Shown here: positions 22,322-33,566 of the stretch, piece by piece
How the letters are laid out: every line of letters begins with the position of its first letter
Numbering within the stretch: position 1 is the stretch's first letter
Assembly: GCA_020466095.1 (NCBI GenBank)
Contig: CM035806.1
Location: 94,387,392-94,451,391 of the forward strand
DNA from: Chlorops oryzae
Taxonomy: Eukaryota; Arthropoda; Insecta; Diptera; Chloropidae
Direction of reading: 5' to 3'
Length of the DNA: 64,000 nucleotides
Program-made: the position numbers and the translations under genes
The notes under the pieces: model-generated
Databases searched by the model: none
Told to the model about the DNA's origin: nothing
The model's input: the letters and a program-made list of their open reading frames with translations, nothing else

Positions 22322-23240
22322 TTATGTTGTTTTACTTTCTAGTCGGAGTATACAGTGATGCGGGATGAAGTAGTTTGGTTTCAAAACTGAATCCACATCG
22401 ATTTTGGTCATATGAGTCATGGCTTTGTACTCACTAATTAATTTCGCATATTGAACTTTTAGATCAGGATTTTTTGACAGCCGACGTTTAGGAGACAGGA
22501 ATCTGTTTACTGCCACGTTGTGTGAGTCTCCTAATTCGTTTGTGTTTTCATAAAATGGTAACTTTACCATAAAACATGCTTCGGAATTTTTGGAAGTGTG
22601 TTGAGAGAAATGCGTCTCGCATAATTTTTCAGCCGTTGTCATCGGTCTGTCTGTGGTTTCGACTTCGTCCACATTCCACAATTGAGAGATCGCTGCTTCC
22701 ACATTTTTTTCATGCTCTGTACCAATGCCACACGTGACTTCGGAGAGCTGTTTGTCACTGATTTTTACTGATATGATCCAACCAAGCAGTGTGTTTTGTA
22801 CGACTGGAAGCTCATTTGCTAACGTAACTTTCCCAATCGCCAGTAGCTGATGCGTAAATTCCGCTCCGAGCAAAAAGTCGATTTTGTCCGGATCGTTGAA
22901 TTTAGGATCTGCTAGGGTTATGTTGTGTGGAATTGGCCATGAGTTGATGTCAATGAACTGCAAAAGCTGCTCTGTGATGAAGTGTGGTAAGACTGATGCC
23001 TCCAGCCGAGTTGAAAAGCCATTTATGCGAAAATACATGGCAACATTTACTATACGTTGTGCCTTCAGGTTGCTTGAGCCGATTCCACTTATGTGAACCG
23101 TTGAAGGTTTTGGTGAAACTCCAAGTCGTTTAATGAGTCGCTCAGTGACAAAATTGATTTGTGAGCCTAAGTTAAGAACTGCCCGTAATTCAATTTCTTT
23201 GTTGTTTGCCTTTATTTTCACTAATGCGGTAGCCAGTAGG
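22322..23240 (-). pseudogene. BEL/Pao protease region (right arm)
   Basis: An open frame of 299 residues starting MKIKANNKEIELRAVLNLGS; the left arm reads LNSGS, so both deviate from a standard D-S/T-G site. This copy lacks the frameshift seen in the left arm near 5730 and reads through VHISGIGSSNLKAQRIVNVA and LLGAEFTHQLL to the shared stop after LESKTT. It is the better-preserved of the two haplotype-like copies. Confidence 0.75.
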
Positions 23241-23261
23241 ACATATGTATGTATGTATGAA

Positions 23262-23560
23262 TTTATATATATATATATAGCTTCAAGCTATTAATTAAAC
23301 AGTGTTAGGTTACGTACAGAAGTATACAAGTGTTGTGTACTAAAAGAACTTATACATAGTTTTCTTTGACCCAAACAGACATTTTCCTTTTAAATAAATT
23401 TAAGTTTGATTCCTGCTTTAATTTATTTGATAATGTATTAAAAATACTAGCTCCCCTATAGAACAAACTATTCTCCGCCGCCATTGATATGTATGGTGGT
23501 CTTCGAATATTCGTAAGGTATTTTGGTAACAAATTGTTTCTTACTAAAACACTATCCTCT
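23262..23560 (-). pseudogene. LINE C-terminal fragment (right arm, shortened by deletion)
   Basis: The frame 23350-23577 carries LLPKYLTNIRRPPYISMAAE and ends WVKENYV like the left copy, but lacks about 18 residues internally. It is joined at about 23550 directly to gypsy protease sequence (matching left position 4325). Thus the LINE body and the BEL gag piece (4326-5240 of the left arm) are missing here. Confidence 0.7.
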
Positions 23561-23574
23561 ATTTGTATAGGCAA

Positions 23575-24323
23575 CATACGTGTCTCTTAAGTCACAATGT
23601 CTTTCTTTGAGATTTCTGAAATTGCCCCTGCGTCGCTACTGTCAATATATATATTACACAAATGTTCATATTTAACTAATGATATATATTCCCCTGTATC
23701 TATTAAAAATGAAAGAATGTTCTTATTGCATTTAATTTAAGCATAATTACTATGATCAAAATTTACATTGAAAAGAAAATTTTCAAATAATTCCCCGAGT
23801 GACCTAATCTGCTACCTGTCCGATATCCGGGGTACTCAAGTTGCTCTGTGCCATCTACAAAAAATGCATTATGCCTTACATTATTTTGGGCTTTGGAAGT
23901 TGTTCGAATTTGAATTCGCGCGAGCATTGTTGTTGTGTCTTTGATTTTGGAAATGGTTGTTGTTGTATTGTGCACTTTGCTGATATGCGAGACTATCGCG
24001 CGTGCCTTGTCGGTTTCCGTTGCTGTTTTTGTTGTTGTAGCTATTCGTGTAGCGATTGTTGAAACGGTTGTTGTAATTATTGTTGTTGTTTCCTCTGTGA
24101 TCGTATTGCTGCTGTCTGTTGTGTGTTTGGCTGTTTTAACGATTTGAGTTTTGCGAATGATGTTGTGTCTGTCTATTGTTATCATGTCTTCTATTACCAT
24201 TTTGCCTCTGCTGATTACCTCTATGCTGGTTTCTACCGTTCCGCTGTCTGTACATCATGATACGAGCTTCTTCCGCATGATCTAATTCTTGTGCTATTTG
24301 GAGAACCTCATTAAAAGTGGTGA
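23575..24323 (-). pseudogene. Ty3/gypsy gag C-terminus and protease start (right arm)
   Basis: Reverse complement of 3533-4325. It contains the Asn/Gln-rich nucleocapsid-like tail (23850-24190) and the LIDTGEYISLVKYEHL-type protease start near 23690. Stops interrupt it, and the frame ORF 23763-24200 on this strand is an out-of-frame reading of the repeat-rich tail. Confidence 0.55.
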
Positions 24324-24331
24324 CTCTACTT

Positions 24332-25399
24332 CAGTGGCGTAACTTCATCTTGCGGTGCCCGGGAGAATTTGTTTCGGGGGCCCCCTCTATCCATGGCAAA
24401 TAAAAAAAAAAACCAACATGTATTATAATCAGGGCTGAGCATGAGAGCTCCATAGAGCTGTGAGAGTAAAAACTTGTGCAGCAACACAAAAGCAGCGATA
24501 GAGAAGAGAACGAAAAATTTGGTATTGAGAGAAAAGCAAAATGTTTTAATAGTAGGATGCCTTGCATAGTTCAAATGAAAAATAAATCGAAGCGCGCATT
24601 AAAAAAGAAAGGTAATATTGGTTGTATTTGTATTTGAGTTATACTTTAAATTAAAGATTCAGTTGAGCTTTTTAAAAATCCTTTGCTCTGTAGCATTAAA
24701 TTTGAAGATGAAAAGACTCAAATGGAACACGATGCGCTGCAAAGAAATGCCTTGCTTCCTCTTGGTCGAAACCTTGAGTTTTGGTGTCATATTGACATAA
24801 ATAAGTACCCGTTGTTTAAATCTAAAATATACCAACTTTTTTCAATTTTTGGAACAACGTACCCATGTGAGTCAGCTTTCTCTGACATGGCTTTTATAAA
24901 AAGCAAGTTCAGAAATTCGTTAACTGATAACCACCTAGAAAATCTTTTGCGTATTAAGACTTCAGGAGATGAAATTGTTTTTGACGAATATAGTTCAGAA
25001 AGCTTGTGTTTTGCCAATGAAATATGTTGTTTTTCACTCTGTACTGTTATTCGCCGCATTCAAGTTTCCTTTTTTCCAAAAATTTAAAATTTCCCAAAAA
25101 TTTTTCTCAGTGCAGAGTAAAGCGCAGGCAGCACACACACAAGCAAAAGATTCAATGTAGTGGGGCCCAGCCCTGATTATATTGTTTATTTTAAATATAA
25201 AAACGTTTTAATGGGTAAGAATACATCTAGATGTATTGAAAGCCCGTTCATAAATGCTTGAATTTGATTCGAATTATGTGGGGGGAGAAAATTGGTGCGA
25301 GATTTTAAAATATCATTCGTTTGACACCGTGCGCGGGGCCTCCTGGGTTGGGGGCCCGGGAGATAGTTACCCCTAAGACCCCCGATAGTTATGCCACTA
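24332..25399 (+). mobile_element. hAT DNA transposon, 1068 bp, internally deleted (right arm)
   Basis: The left end is CAGTGGCGTAAC and the right end GTTATGCCACTA (two changes from a perfect inverted repeat). The target duplication is CTCTACTT (24324-24331) and CTCTACAT (25400-25407), 7 of 8 matching, at the same position of the gypsy gag as in the left arm. It lacks the MITE and solo LTR that sit inside the left copy, so it shows the state before those insertions. Confidence 0.85.
24683..25087 (+). pseudogene. hAT transposase C-terminal fragment (right arm)
   Basis: A 134-residue frame with LEFWCHIDINKYPLFKSKI, TTYPCESAFSDMAFIKSK and RNSLTDNHLENLLRIKTS. These form the C-terminal hAT dimerisation domain, of the Buster/ZBED5-SCAND3 type, normally the last ~90 residues of a ~600-residue protein. 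The catalytic domain and BED finger are absent. In a living element this domain lets transposase subunits pair before cutting at the inverted repeats. Confidence 0.7.
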
Positions 25400-25406
25400 C
25401 TCTACA

Positions 25407-25850
25407 TGCTGCAATTATTTGTGATACTTTGGCATTTGTGAATGGCTCGCTTTAGCACATTAAGGGCTATTACATCATTTGAATTAATTTTTGCTGCCTT
25501 TTTTGCAATGTGTTTGCAGTGTTGAAATTTGTACTGAAATTAATTCCGAAAATAAACTTTCGATGGTTTTAAGCGAATTAAGATATTGATTTTCGGCCTT
25601 GTGTTCTCTCTGGATAATTCGTCTACTACAGTGTTTGCAGTTTTTCTGGGCTTGAACATTGCCTTTAAGTTTTGTATTAGATTTATTATGCCAGTTTTGC
25701 CAAGTAATTCGAGTTTTTATTTTTACTTTATTTGGTATTTTTGTGTGTTGAAAACTAATGCCAAAATAAATAATTCGATTAAATTTTTGAGACATCTTCT
25801 AATTTTCCTGAGATTTCTGGTATGGCCTAAGTGTACTGTATCACGTTGAA
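25407..25850 (-). pseudogene. Ty3/gypsy gag N-terminal part (right arm)
   Basis: Minus-strand counterpart of 840-1261 with the FNRIIYFGISFQHTKIPNKV block and several stops. It ends at the hAT target duplication. Confidence 0.6.
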
Positions 25851-26190
25851 CTTTGATTCTGTCATTTTTATTTATTTTTTATTATTTTGATATAATGATA
25901 AAAAGGACGAAACGCACGTTGCAATGACTTTAAGTGGTATTCATTTTCTATGGTCTTCCAATTTGATATTTAGAATCGTGAGGTAAGCAAAATATAATTC
26001 TCTTTCTGTTTTTCTGGCTGCTGTTTCAAGGTTTCCTCTGCGTCTTTAATAGCGTCGATTCCCGTTGTACAATTTTTCATTTTCTTCCTTTTTTCTTATT
26101 AGAGTTTTCGTTGTGTATTTTCTCGCCATTGCTTCTATATATGATAAACTGGATCTGACGTCAGTAAGGCATGCTACAGATCTAGCTGCT

Positions 26191-26415
26191 TTAAGAGCTT
26201 CCTGTCTTTATTCTTTTTTTTTTGATTCTATAAAGTTTCAGGGTTAAATTCAATATGCAAATGCTTAGAATTGTCCATAAAATAACTTCGTGTTGATCGA
26301 GGACTTCTGAATGATTATTTTGATTGTTTATTATCTGAATCTGCGGGTCTCCCGATTGTGTTGTTGGTTTAAAGTTTGCAGTTCCCATGGATTTTGAAAA
26401 TAATTGACAAATAAG
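26191..26415 (-). CDS. Small membrane-anchored gypsy-side ORF (right arm, cut at the gap)
   Basis: Counterpart of 276-644. The ATG lies at about 26388 and the hydrophobic VILWTILSICILNLTLKLY segment is preserved. A stop follows soon after the basic patch because of a local indel, so this copy is truncated. Upstream sequence ends at the N run. Confidence 0.4.
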   Translation of the reverse strand, partial: LICQLFSKSMGTANFKPTTQSGDPQIQIINNQNNHSEVLDQHEVILWTILSICILNLTLKLYRIKKKRIKTGSS

Positions 26416-26515
26416 NNNNNNNNNNNNNNNNNNNNNNNNNNNNNNNNNNNNNNNNNNNNNNNNNNNNNNNNNNNNNNNNNNNNNNNNNNNNNNNNNNNNN
26501 NNNNNNNNNNNNNNN
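26416..26515. other. Assembly gap, 100 N
   Basis: Exactly 100 N, a standard scaffold placeholder. The base before it (26415) corresponds to left-arm position 249, so the contig end lies inside the duplicated block. Confidence 0.95.
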
Positions 26516-26529
26516 AGAATTATATCCAG

Positions 26530-26715
26530 CTGCGAACGACTCAATTCCAAAGAGTGAAAATCAATTTTTTGCGAATTTCGCGAATGGTGGTCATGCTCAA
26601 ATTTTAACCGTTGGAGGACATTCTGTCTAGTTGCGAAATACTCAATTTATAATAGTGAAAATCAGATTTTTGCGAATTTCGCGAATGGTGGTCATGGTCA
26701 AATTTTTTATTGGCC
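26530..26715. repeat. Two-copy ~101-bp tandem repeat
   Basis: Two direct copies share TTTTTGCGAATTTCGCGAAT and GGTGGTCATG..CAAATTTT with a spacing of about 101 bp. TTTCGCGAA-type palindromes lie in each. The array may extend into the gap. Confidence 0.7.
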
Positions 26716-27136
26716 TCCTTTTACACGTCAAACAATTGCTTTCCGTCCATTTTTGTAAAATGAATTTATGGAAAACAATTTTGAAAAACTTTGAACACGT
26801 CTGAACGCAAAAAATTTTTATAAAAAACGCAAAGCATACATAATGTTCATATTTCAAAATCTTGTGTTTGAGCTGAACATGAACATGAATTGAACATGAA
26901 AACATCTGAACATTGAACACGTAAAGAACACTGTGTTCAAAATAGAATCTTTTATGAACATGAAAATTTTCTGTGTGAACTGAACACTTCTCGATCGAAC
27001 ATGTTCAATGTATAAGATTTTTGAAACATACTCATGTGCATTATATGTCATGTGTTTCATCGGAATACTTTTCTCATGAGCAAATAGTGAAATGATCGAA
27101 CATGAGCAACACATGTATGTTCAAATACGAACCCTG
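26716..27136. repeat. GAACATG-rich low-complexity region
   Basis: Between 26775 and 27120 the motif GAACATG or TGAACAC recurs irregularly on both strands. It looks like a degenerate short tandem repeat. No gene is seen. Confidence 0.5.
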
Positions 27137-27624
27137 AATTTTATACATAATTGAGTCTAATTAAATTTGTGATCCCCTGAAATTTAAAATACATTCTATA
27201 TAGCAATATAAAAAGGGGCATTCTTCACGATTGGGTGGAATATATTTCACCACGTCATATTCGTGGTCCACCTGCCCCTTGGAGTGCCTAAGGATTTTGA
27301 AAATTCAAACACGTTATAAACGATCGAATGTATAAACCATTTGAGAAATATAACAACAAAATGTAAAATAAATACAATCATATATATAATTGCATCAATG
27401 CTTTAAATTGTAAAAGTAATCAGATGTAATTACATATGTATTCAGAACGCAATTACATATATGATAAATTTAAATGAAATTATATAAGTTATTGAGCACA
27501 ATTAGTATTTTTCATTTTCTAATTATATTGTAATTGGCTCCAATTAATAATGCAATCGGGGCAAGGCTCCAATCACATATGAACTTGGTTCCAATTATAT
27601 TTCGGGAATTTATTTCTCTCCGTG
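27137..27624. mobile_element. Partial inverted copy of the 17229-17939 MITE
   Basis: Reverse complement of about 17229-17712, including the central CCACGTCATATTCGTGG block and the TTTATTTCTCTCCGTG end. The other end is missing or diverged. It carries independent substitutions, so it is not part of the arm duplication. Confidence 0.65.
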
Positions 27625-29461
27625 CTGTCGTAGGGTGGCGTCTAGGCACTTAAAATTGGGATACGGTCTCCACTTTTCGGAACTAGCACTTCTATCTATT
27701 TTATATGGTAATTGGGTTATGGCCGGACACATGGGGCAAAGTAGAAAAAATTGACTTTTCACATTTTGGGTCATATCTGGGAAACGCTTTTTCAATCCAC
27801 CAAACCACGACCTTTTTGGAATGAGGGGGCCTTTAGTAACAAAAAATAACAATAAAAAATTTTTTTTCGAAACGCTGTGGCATTGTGTAATGTATTTAGA
27901 ACTTCAATTATAATCCAGATAGACATTAGATTTAAAATCCCACGGCAACACCAAATTCGACGAAACAGCCTCAAAAAATTCAATGCCTTAAGTGCTCTCA
28001 ATATGGGCACATAGCAAGATTTTGCCCAACAATAAGGGGATAATAACCAAAGAACACGCCCAGCGACCCGGTGAAGGCCAGGAGACCGGAATACCCAATT
28101 AAAAGGAACAATTAAGGGGCCAAAGCTAGTCACATTTATAGAAGGAGTTAAAGCTGAGAAAAAAATATATAGAAATCTGAAGAATGATATCGATTTGAAA
28201 AAACTAGAATTGCACCAAATTTTGTTTGATAAAAAAGAAGAAAGCGAAAATTGTAAGGACCCCATTTAAATTGAAAGCAATAAAGAAATTGCATTGAAAA
28301 ATATAAATTTATAAACAAATTAGTATCCACATTAGAGACCCAATCGGGAAAAACATTTATCCAATAATTAATACTGTTGGAGAAACGTTAGGATAATGCG
28401 ACGAAGCTAGCTACCCTTTGCCAAAGGTACATAAGTAAAATCGAAAGTGTAGAGCCAGTGTCAGACGACTTGTTTAAAGTCCTTCCATGCCGACAGGCGG
28501 ACATTGTTAGTGGCTGCGATGCAAGTTTCATTAAACTACAGGCTCTAGAGAACATAAGGCGCGATGAATCGTAAACTAGATGCATTTGAAGGGCACTTTA
28601 ATAGCATAGGGGAAACATAAATTTTACTTGCTGACTACCCGGGAAGACGGATTCCTGCGGATTGACTTTAAGGTAGAGATGAGCTACGGAATAGGTCAAT
28701 AATAGATTGTACGGAAAAGGAAATATGTTTTGATCTCGGGTTATTAGTTGATACACCGCAACTGGTGGCTCTAACCCCTACTGAAACGATTTATATTGAA
28801 GAGCTTATCACGATCCAAGGTAGGGAAGCAAAAAGCTAAAAGTGTTAGGGAAAAACTAAAAGCATTAAACTTTACGACTAGGAATAACTCTTTTTTCAAC
28901 AAATCATTTAATATTTTAAACTTCAGCTTAAACTTTTCCATAATGATCATATTAGCTTTTATCTTTGTTCTAAGCAAAGTATTAAAAAACAACCAATTGC
29001 GTTTACTTTGTTTGCGCGCGACAATAACCCAACTAGTTCACCTGCTTACGTTTTGACATTTTAAGAGCGCATTGAGAGTAGAAAAATCGAAACGCAACTA
29101 AAAAATTATTATTTTTTATTCACTTGGCATTACACCAATACAGTGATGTAGAAAAAATGAAAAATGTACAATTGAATTTTTTGATTTTTGGTCTCTGGGC
29201 TGAATCACTGTGCGGTGGCGAGTATGAAAGCCAATTTTTCGTTCAAATGAGTGAGCTCTGTTGGCCTTTGAATATAACTTTTGAAGCGTTCATAAGGTTT
29301 TTGTTGCGTTGCAACCTATTTGAACTGAACATTTTTTCACACTTGATTTATGGGAGCAGCCAGCTGCGAAAAATTGGGAACGAAATTCCGGCCACAATTT
29401 TCTTTTCCGAGATATGCTTCAGCTTCATTTAGATTGCGAGGGTGTGGCATTTCCTATATTA
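27625..29461. other. Degenerate retroelement sequence including a CCHC motif
   Basis: At 27984-28043 one plus-strand frame reads CLKCSQYGHIARFC, a CX2CX4HX4C zinc knuckle of retroelement gag or LINE ORF1, preceded by TKQPQKIQ and ended by a stop. Between 28130 and 28260 a frame gives KAEKKIYRNLKNDIDLKKLE, and 28720-28820 gives LVDTPQLVALTPTETIYIEE. These look like decayed retroelement protein but I cannot name the family. 29060-29461 holds nothing I recognise. Confidence 0.35.
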
Positions 29462-30731
29462 ACAGGTTGGCTGATAAGTCCCGTCTGACACATAGATGGC
29501 GTCGCTAGTATTAAATGCATATTATTTTATATAGTGGCAACCTTCAAATGATTTGTGTCAAAATTTGACGTCTGTAAGTCAATTAGTTTGTGAGATAGAG
29601 CGTCTTTTGTGAAGCAACTTGTGTTATTGTGAAAAAAATGGAAAAAAAGGAATTTCGTGTTTTGATAAAATACTGTTTCTGAAGGGAAAAATACAGTGGA
29701 AGCAAAAACTTGGCTTGATAATGAGTTTCCGGACTCTGCCCAGGAAAATCAACAATAACTGATTGGTATGCAAAATTCAAGCGTGGTGAAATGAGCATGG
29801 AGGACGGTGAACGCAGTGGACGCCCGAAAGAGGTGGTTACCGACGAAAACATCAAAAAAATTCACAAAATGATTTTGAATGACGTAAAATGAAGTTGATG
29901 AGATAGCAGAGGCCTTAAGATATCAAAGAACGTGTTGGTCATATCATTCATCAATATTTGGATATGAAAAAGCTGTGTGCAAAATGGGTGCGCGCGAGCT
30001 CACATTTGACCAAAAACAACAACGTGTTGATGATTCTGAGCGGTGTTTGCAGCTGTTAACTCGCAATACACCCGAGTTTTTGCGTCGATATGTGACAATG
30101 GATGAAACATGGCTCTATCACTACACTCCTGAGTCCAATCGACAGTCGCTGAGTGACAGCGATCGGTGAACCGTCTCCGAAGCGTGGAAAGACTCAAAAG
30201 TCCGCTGGCAAAGTAATGGCCTCTGTTTTTGGGATGGGCAGGAAAATTTTTATCGATTATCTTGAGAAGGAAAAACCATCAACAGTGACTATTAAATGTC
30301 GTTATTGGAGCGTTTGAAGGTCGAAATCGCGGCAAAACGGCCCATATGAAGAAGAAAAAAGTGTTTTGTTCACCAAGACAACGCACCGTGCCACAAGTCA
30401 TTGAGAACGATGGAAAAAATTCATGAATTAGGCTTCGAATTGCTTCCCCACCCACGTATTCTCCAGATCTGAGCCCCAGCGACTTTTTCTTGTTCTCAGA
30501 CCTCAAAAGGATGCTCGGGCGAAAAAAATGGCTGCAATGAAGAGTGATCGCCGAAACTGAGGCCTATTTTGAGGCAAAACCGAAGGAGTACTCCAAAATG
30601 GTATCAAAAAATTGGAAGTCGTTATAATCGTCGTATCGCTCTTGAAGGGAACTATGTTGAATAATAAAAACGAATTTTTTCAAAAAAGTGTGTTTTTCTT
30701 TGTTAGACCGGGGACTTATCAGCCAACCTGT
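29462..30731 (+). mobile_element. Mariner-family transposon, 1270 bp, full length but decayed
   Basis: The ends read ACAGGTTGGCTGATAAGTCC and GGACTTATCAGCCAACCTGT, a perfect 20-bp inverted repeat, flanked by the TA target duplication (29460-29461 and 30732-30733). Length and TIR are standard for mariner. The right TIR extends to GGGGACTTATC while the left has lost two C (CCCGTCTGACA against CCCCGGTCTAACA). Confidence 0.9.
29638..30664 (+). pseudogene. Mariner transposase pseudogene
   Basis: ATG at 29638 and stop at 30662-30664 would bracket about 342 codons, the usual mariner size, but several frameshifts and stops intervene. Recognisable parts are the helix-turn-helix region DWYAKFKRGEMSMEDGERSG (with GRPKEV), MDETWLYHYTPES with the first catalytic Asp, VHQDNAPCHKSLRTM with the second, and YSPDLSPSDFFLFSDLKRML with the third (DD34D type). 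The enzyme cuts and pastes the element at TA sites. This copy cannot make it but its ends may still be recognised in trans. Confidence 0.85.
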
Positions 30732-30733
30732 TA

Positions 30734-33359
30734 TCTTAACTCATTTTTCGTGTGGTAAGAAGCCGGATCCACTAATTTGTCTCTCCAAATAAACGATATT
30801 GTTACGAAAAAAAATTCACATTTGGTTTCTGTTAAAGTATTTTCTGAAGTATCCCAAACCGAACACATCGTTTAAGCACTTTTGTGCAAATAAATAAAGA
30901 GAAAGGACACTAAAAAGATTCTTGTAAATATTTTATTAAGATAAGGTCAGTATTATTTATTCACAATTTTTTACTTTATTATAACTCCTAGCAAACACTC
31001 TAACAACTTTCCTAGATCCTTACTGTAATCGCTGTTGCAACTTGTGAATACATACGTTTAGAGTTGAGATATCGCAAACTGGTTTTCCGAAAGCTTCTTT
31101 CCAATTCGCGATCTTCGGCTTTAATTGGAAAAAAATGTCGATAATGCATTGTGGATTTCCTAATCGATCCTGCAAGTGCCATCGGTTAGCGCTTGTTGTT
31201 GTTGTTCTCTACCTCAATAAGCCAACTTCCACTTCAATCTCAAACACATGTCGCAATTGTTGTTCTTCTTCAATTTCGTTGTACTCAGAAATGCGTTTAC
31301 GAAGTCATATTTCGTTGTTGTTGTTGTTTTCCCATTCACCATTGTTGACATGTGCCAAAAGCGATCGTCTTTAATTTACGGCACTGAAGCACAGGATGGT
31401 TGGTGTTTTTGTTCACCGTTGCTTTGACTGGCCTTTTAGAGTGTCGATGCAAATGGATAATTTTGCATGCTCATAGTTTTGTTGCAATCGCACTAAGGCT
31501 GTTGTTGTTTTTGCGTAATGCTGCACTTTTAGGTGACCATGTGAGATACTGCTGAATGCGCGTGAGTCGTGTGTTGACTCACAGCACCCCTCCCTTTTTT
31601 AAAGGAGTCGCATTGCAACTTCAAATGTTTTGAGGTTTGTTTGAATGGCTCCGAGTATTTCCTTCCCCTTCTAAAGGAGGCTCTAGCATACTGACGATAA
31701 CTTGTTTGTGCTCCAATAGTGCGAATCGAGCGGTAATGGCGCACTTTGTTTTTATTACGCACTTTACACGGTTTCTCATGACCTCTGGGTTTTTGATGTT
31801 GCTTGGAGCTCTGGTTGCTGGCAATTGATGCTGTTGTTCTGCTGGTGTTTGGTGTTCAGTGCATCCGATACATCTGGATAATTATTTTTGCGCAGAGTTG
31901 AACAACGTCCTTTTTCAACCTCTGTTTTATTTTTTGTTAGTTAGTACCTTCATCAGTTTTGTGAAACGCCTTCTTTTTTTGCTGCCATTTCTAGTTTATT
32001 TGTATAAATGCTCTAACTTCTTTATAATTCAGCTAAGAAATCTTTTATAAGTTTACAATAGCCTATCTCTGACAAAATTCCATCTTTGTTGTCGCGTAAA
32101 TTGAACGATGAGCATATTGAACGCACATTGAAATTGCCGGCGTCAGATTTTCTCAATTCGAGTGTCCTATAATCATTTAATAGACGTTATCATGTCAAAA
32201 ACGCACTTTTTGCAATAAATTTATTGTCCTAAGTTTTTTGTACTCAACATTTTTATAGTCGGTCACTGTATGTTGGTTCTACTTTATTTGATTTAATCGT
32301 ACTACCTCCGCTGATTTTTATGTTTATATGGTCATTGAATCTTCACAAGGTATTTTTTGTGGAAATTAATTATTTGTTAAAAACCTTCGTAAGATTTTAT
32401 TTTAATTTTCACACTCCCTACCGTACATATGTAATTTTCTTCCTACAAGAATTATAACTTTTTCGAAGACAAATCGGCAAGTTACGTTTAAATAAAAAAT
32501 GTTTAAAAAATTTTTAATTTTAGAAGGTTTTATTGAAAATAATGTTACAAAAAATATTAAGACAATTCGATACGTATCAGGTTCTAGTCATTACACCCTT
32601 TCTTCTAACAATCTAAGGCCTTGATCACACAAAAAGTAAAATCGTTGGGCGCAGCATTACTTGAGTTGACTCGATGGAAACAGAGGCCCAACGACTTTAT
32701 TTTTTGTCTGATCAACGCGTAAGATGGTTGAGGGCAAGGGTGTGATGACTGGAACCTGGGACGCACCGAATTATTTTTTTTAGTTTTTGGTACATTATTT
32801 TCAATAAAACATTTTAAATTAAAAAATTTGTTTTTACGTAATTTACTTTTCAAGGTTTTAGTTTCTTATTTCAATGAATATAACTTCTCATTTTCAATAA
32901 AACCTTTTGAATTAAAAATTGTTTTTACATTATATATTTTCAAGTGTTAAGTTCCTTATTTCAGCTAATTTGTGTTTAGCCAGCCCACTTATTTTGGCAC
33001 ACTATAGCACAACATAGTATTGCTTACTTAGATAATAAGTACTTACATAAAGCTGTAAGGATAGTTCTGGAAAAAAAATTGGTTCTCGTAAGTTTTGAAA
33101 GTTATGCGGTGGGGTGCCAGCTTAAGTGTTAAGCTGGCCGACCTGGCCGACCAGAGACACGCATTTTAAGATTTGGGGCAAGTTTTGATAATGCAAATTA
33201 CAACAAAAATTGAAAAATATTGGGGCCTTTTTTACCTTGTATAGATTTGGGGCGATTTATCATAATCCCGATATTTCCGAAGCATGGTTTTATGATTAAG
33301 ACTAAAAGTAGGCCGTGAGCTTTGCTGAACTGTACTGATTTTTCTTCTTTTTCGCGAAA
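30734..33359. other. No gene recognised; GTT-rich stretches
   Basis: 31190-31350 has scattered (GTT)n tracts. 31570-31690 has two CCTTTAAAGGAG / CTTCTAAAGGAGG-like blocks. I see no supported protein or RNA gene in this 2.6 kb; the short ORFs have no recognisable motif. Confidence 0.45.
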
Positions 33360-33566
33360 TTGAAATCCTTAAAAATGGATTACCGATTCATTGTCGGAAT
33401 AACGATTAACAGCGAATTGCTCTATTTGAAGGAAACAAAAATAATTTTTATGAAAAAATCAACTTATAAGAACCTAATGAAATATGAGTGTTGGCGAAAT
33501 ACATGCAAAGCAAAAGTCAATGTTATGCCTAACGGTGAATTCGTCCGCGAAGTATGGAACTTTTAG
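33360..33566 (+). CDS. FLYWCH-type zinc-finger-like fragment
   Basis: A 68-residue frame containing FIVGITINSELLYLKETKII and KYECWRNTCKAKVNVMPNGE. The pattern F-x2-G, a central L-Y, then Y-x-C-W-x3-C-K-A-K resembles a FLYWCH domain, which in insects occurs in mod(mdg4)-type exons and in MULE transposases. The terminal His expected of the finger is not evident. The first ATG shown is arbitrary: the stretch could be an exon. No neighbouring exons were found, so a transposon relic is as likely as a host exon. Confidence 0.35.
   Translation: MKSLKMDYRFIVGITINSELLYLKETKIIFMKKSTYKNLMKYECWRNTCKAKVNVMPNGEFVREVWNF

Noticed and set aside
249..26415. A genuine giant palindrome or hairpin-forming locus
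   Set aside because: Both ends of the duplicated block fall exactly on scaffold gaps, so an assembly explanation is preferred until reads show otherwise.
26780..27120. A CRISPR-like array of GAACATG repeats
   Set aside because: The motif is short, irregularly spaced, on both strands and in eukaryotic DNA, so it is a low-complexity repeat.
28130..28600. An envelope gene of another retroelement
   Set aside because: Some frames look protein-like, but no cleavage site, membrane anchor or family motif could be supported.
31135..31374. ORF rich in Val, Leu and Ser with GTT tracts
   Set aside because: It is low-complexity (GTT)n sequence with no recognisable domain.
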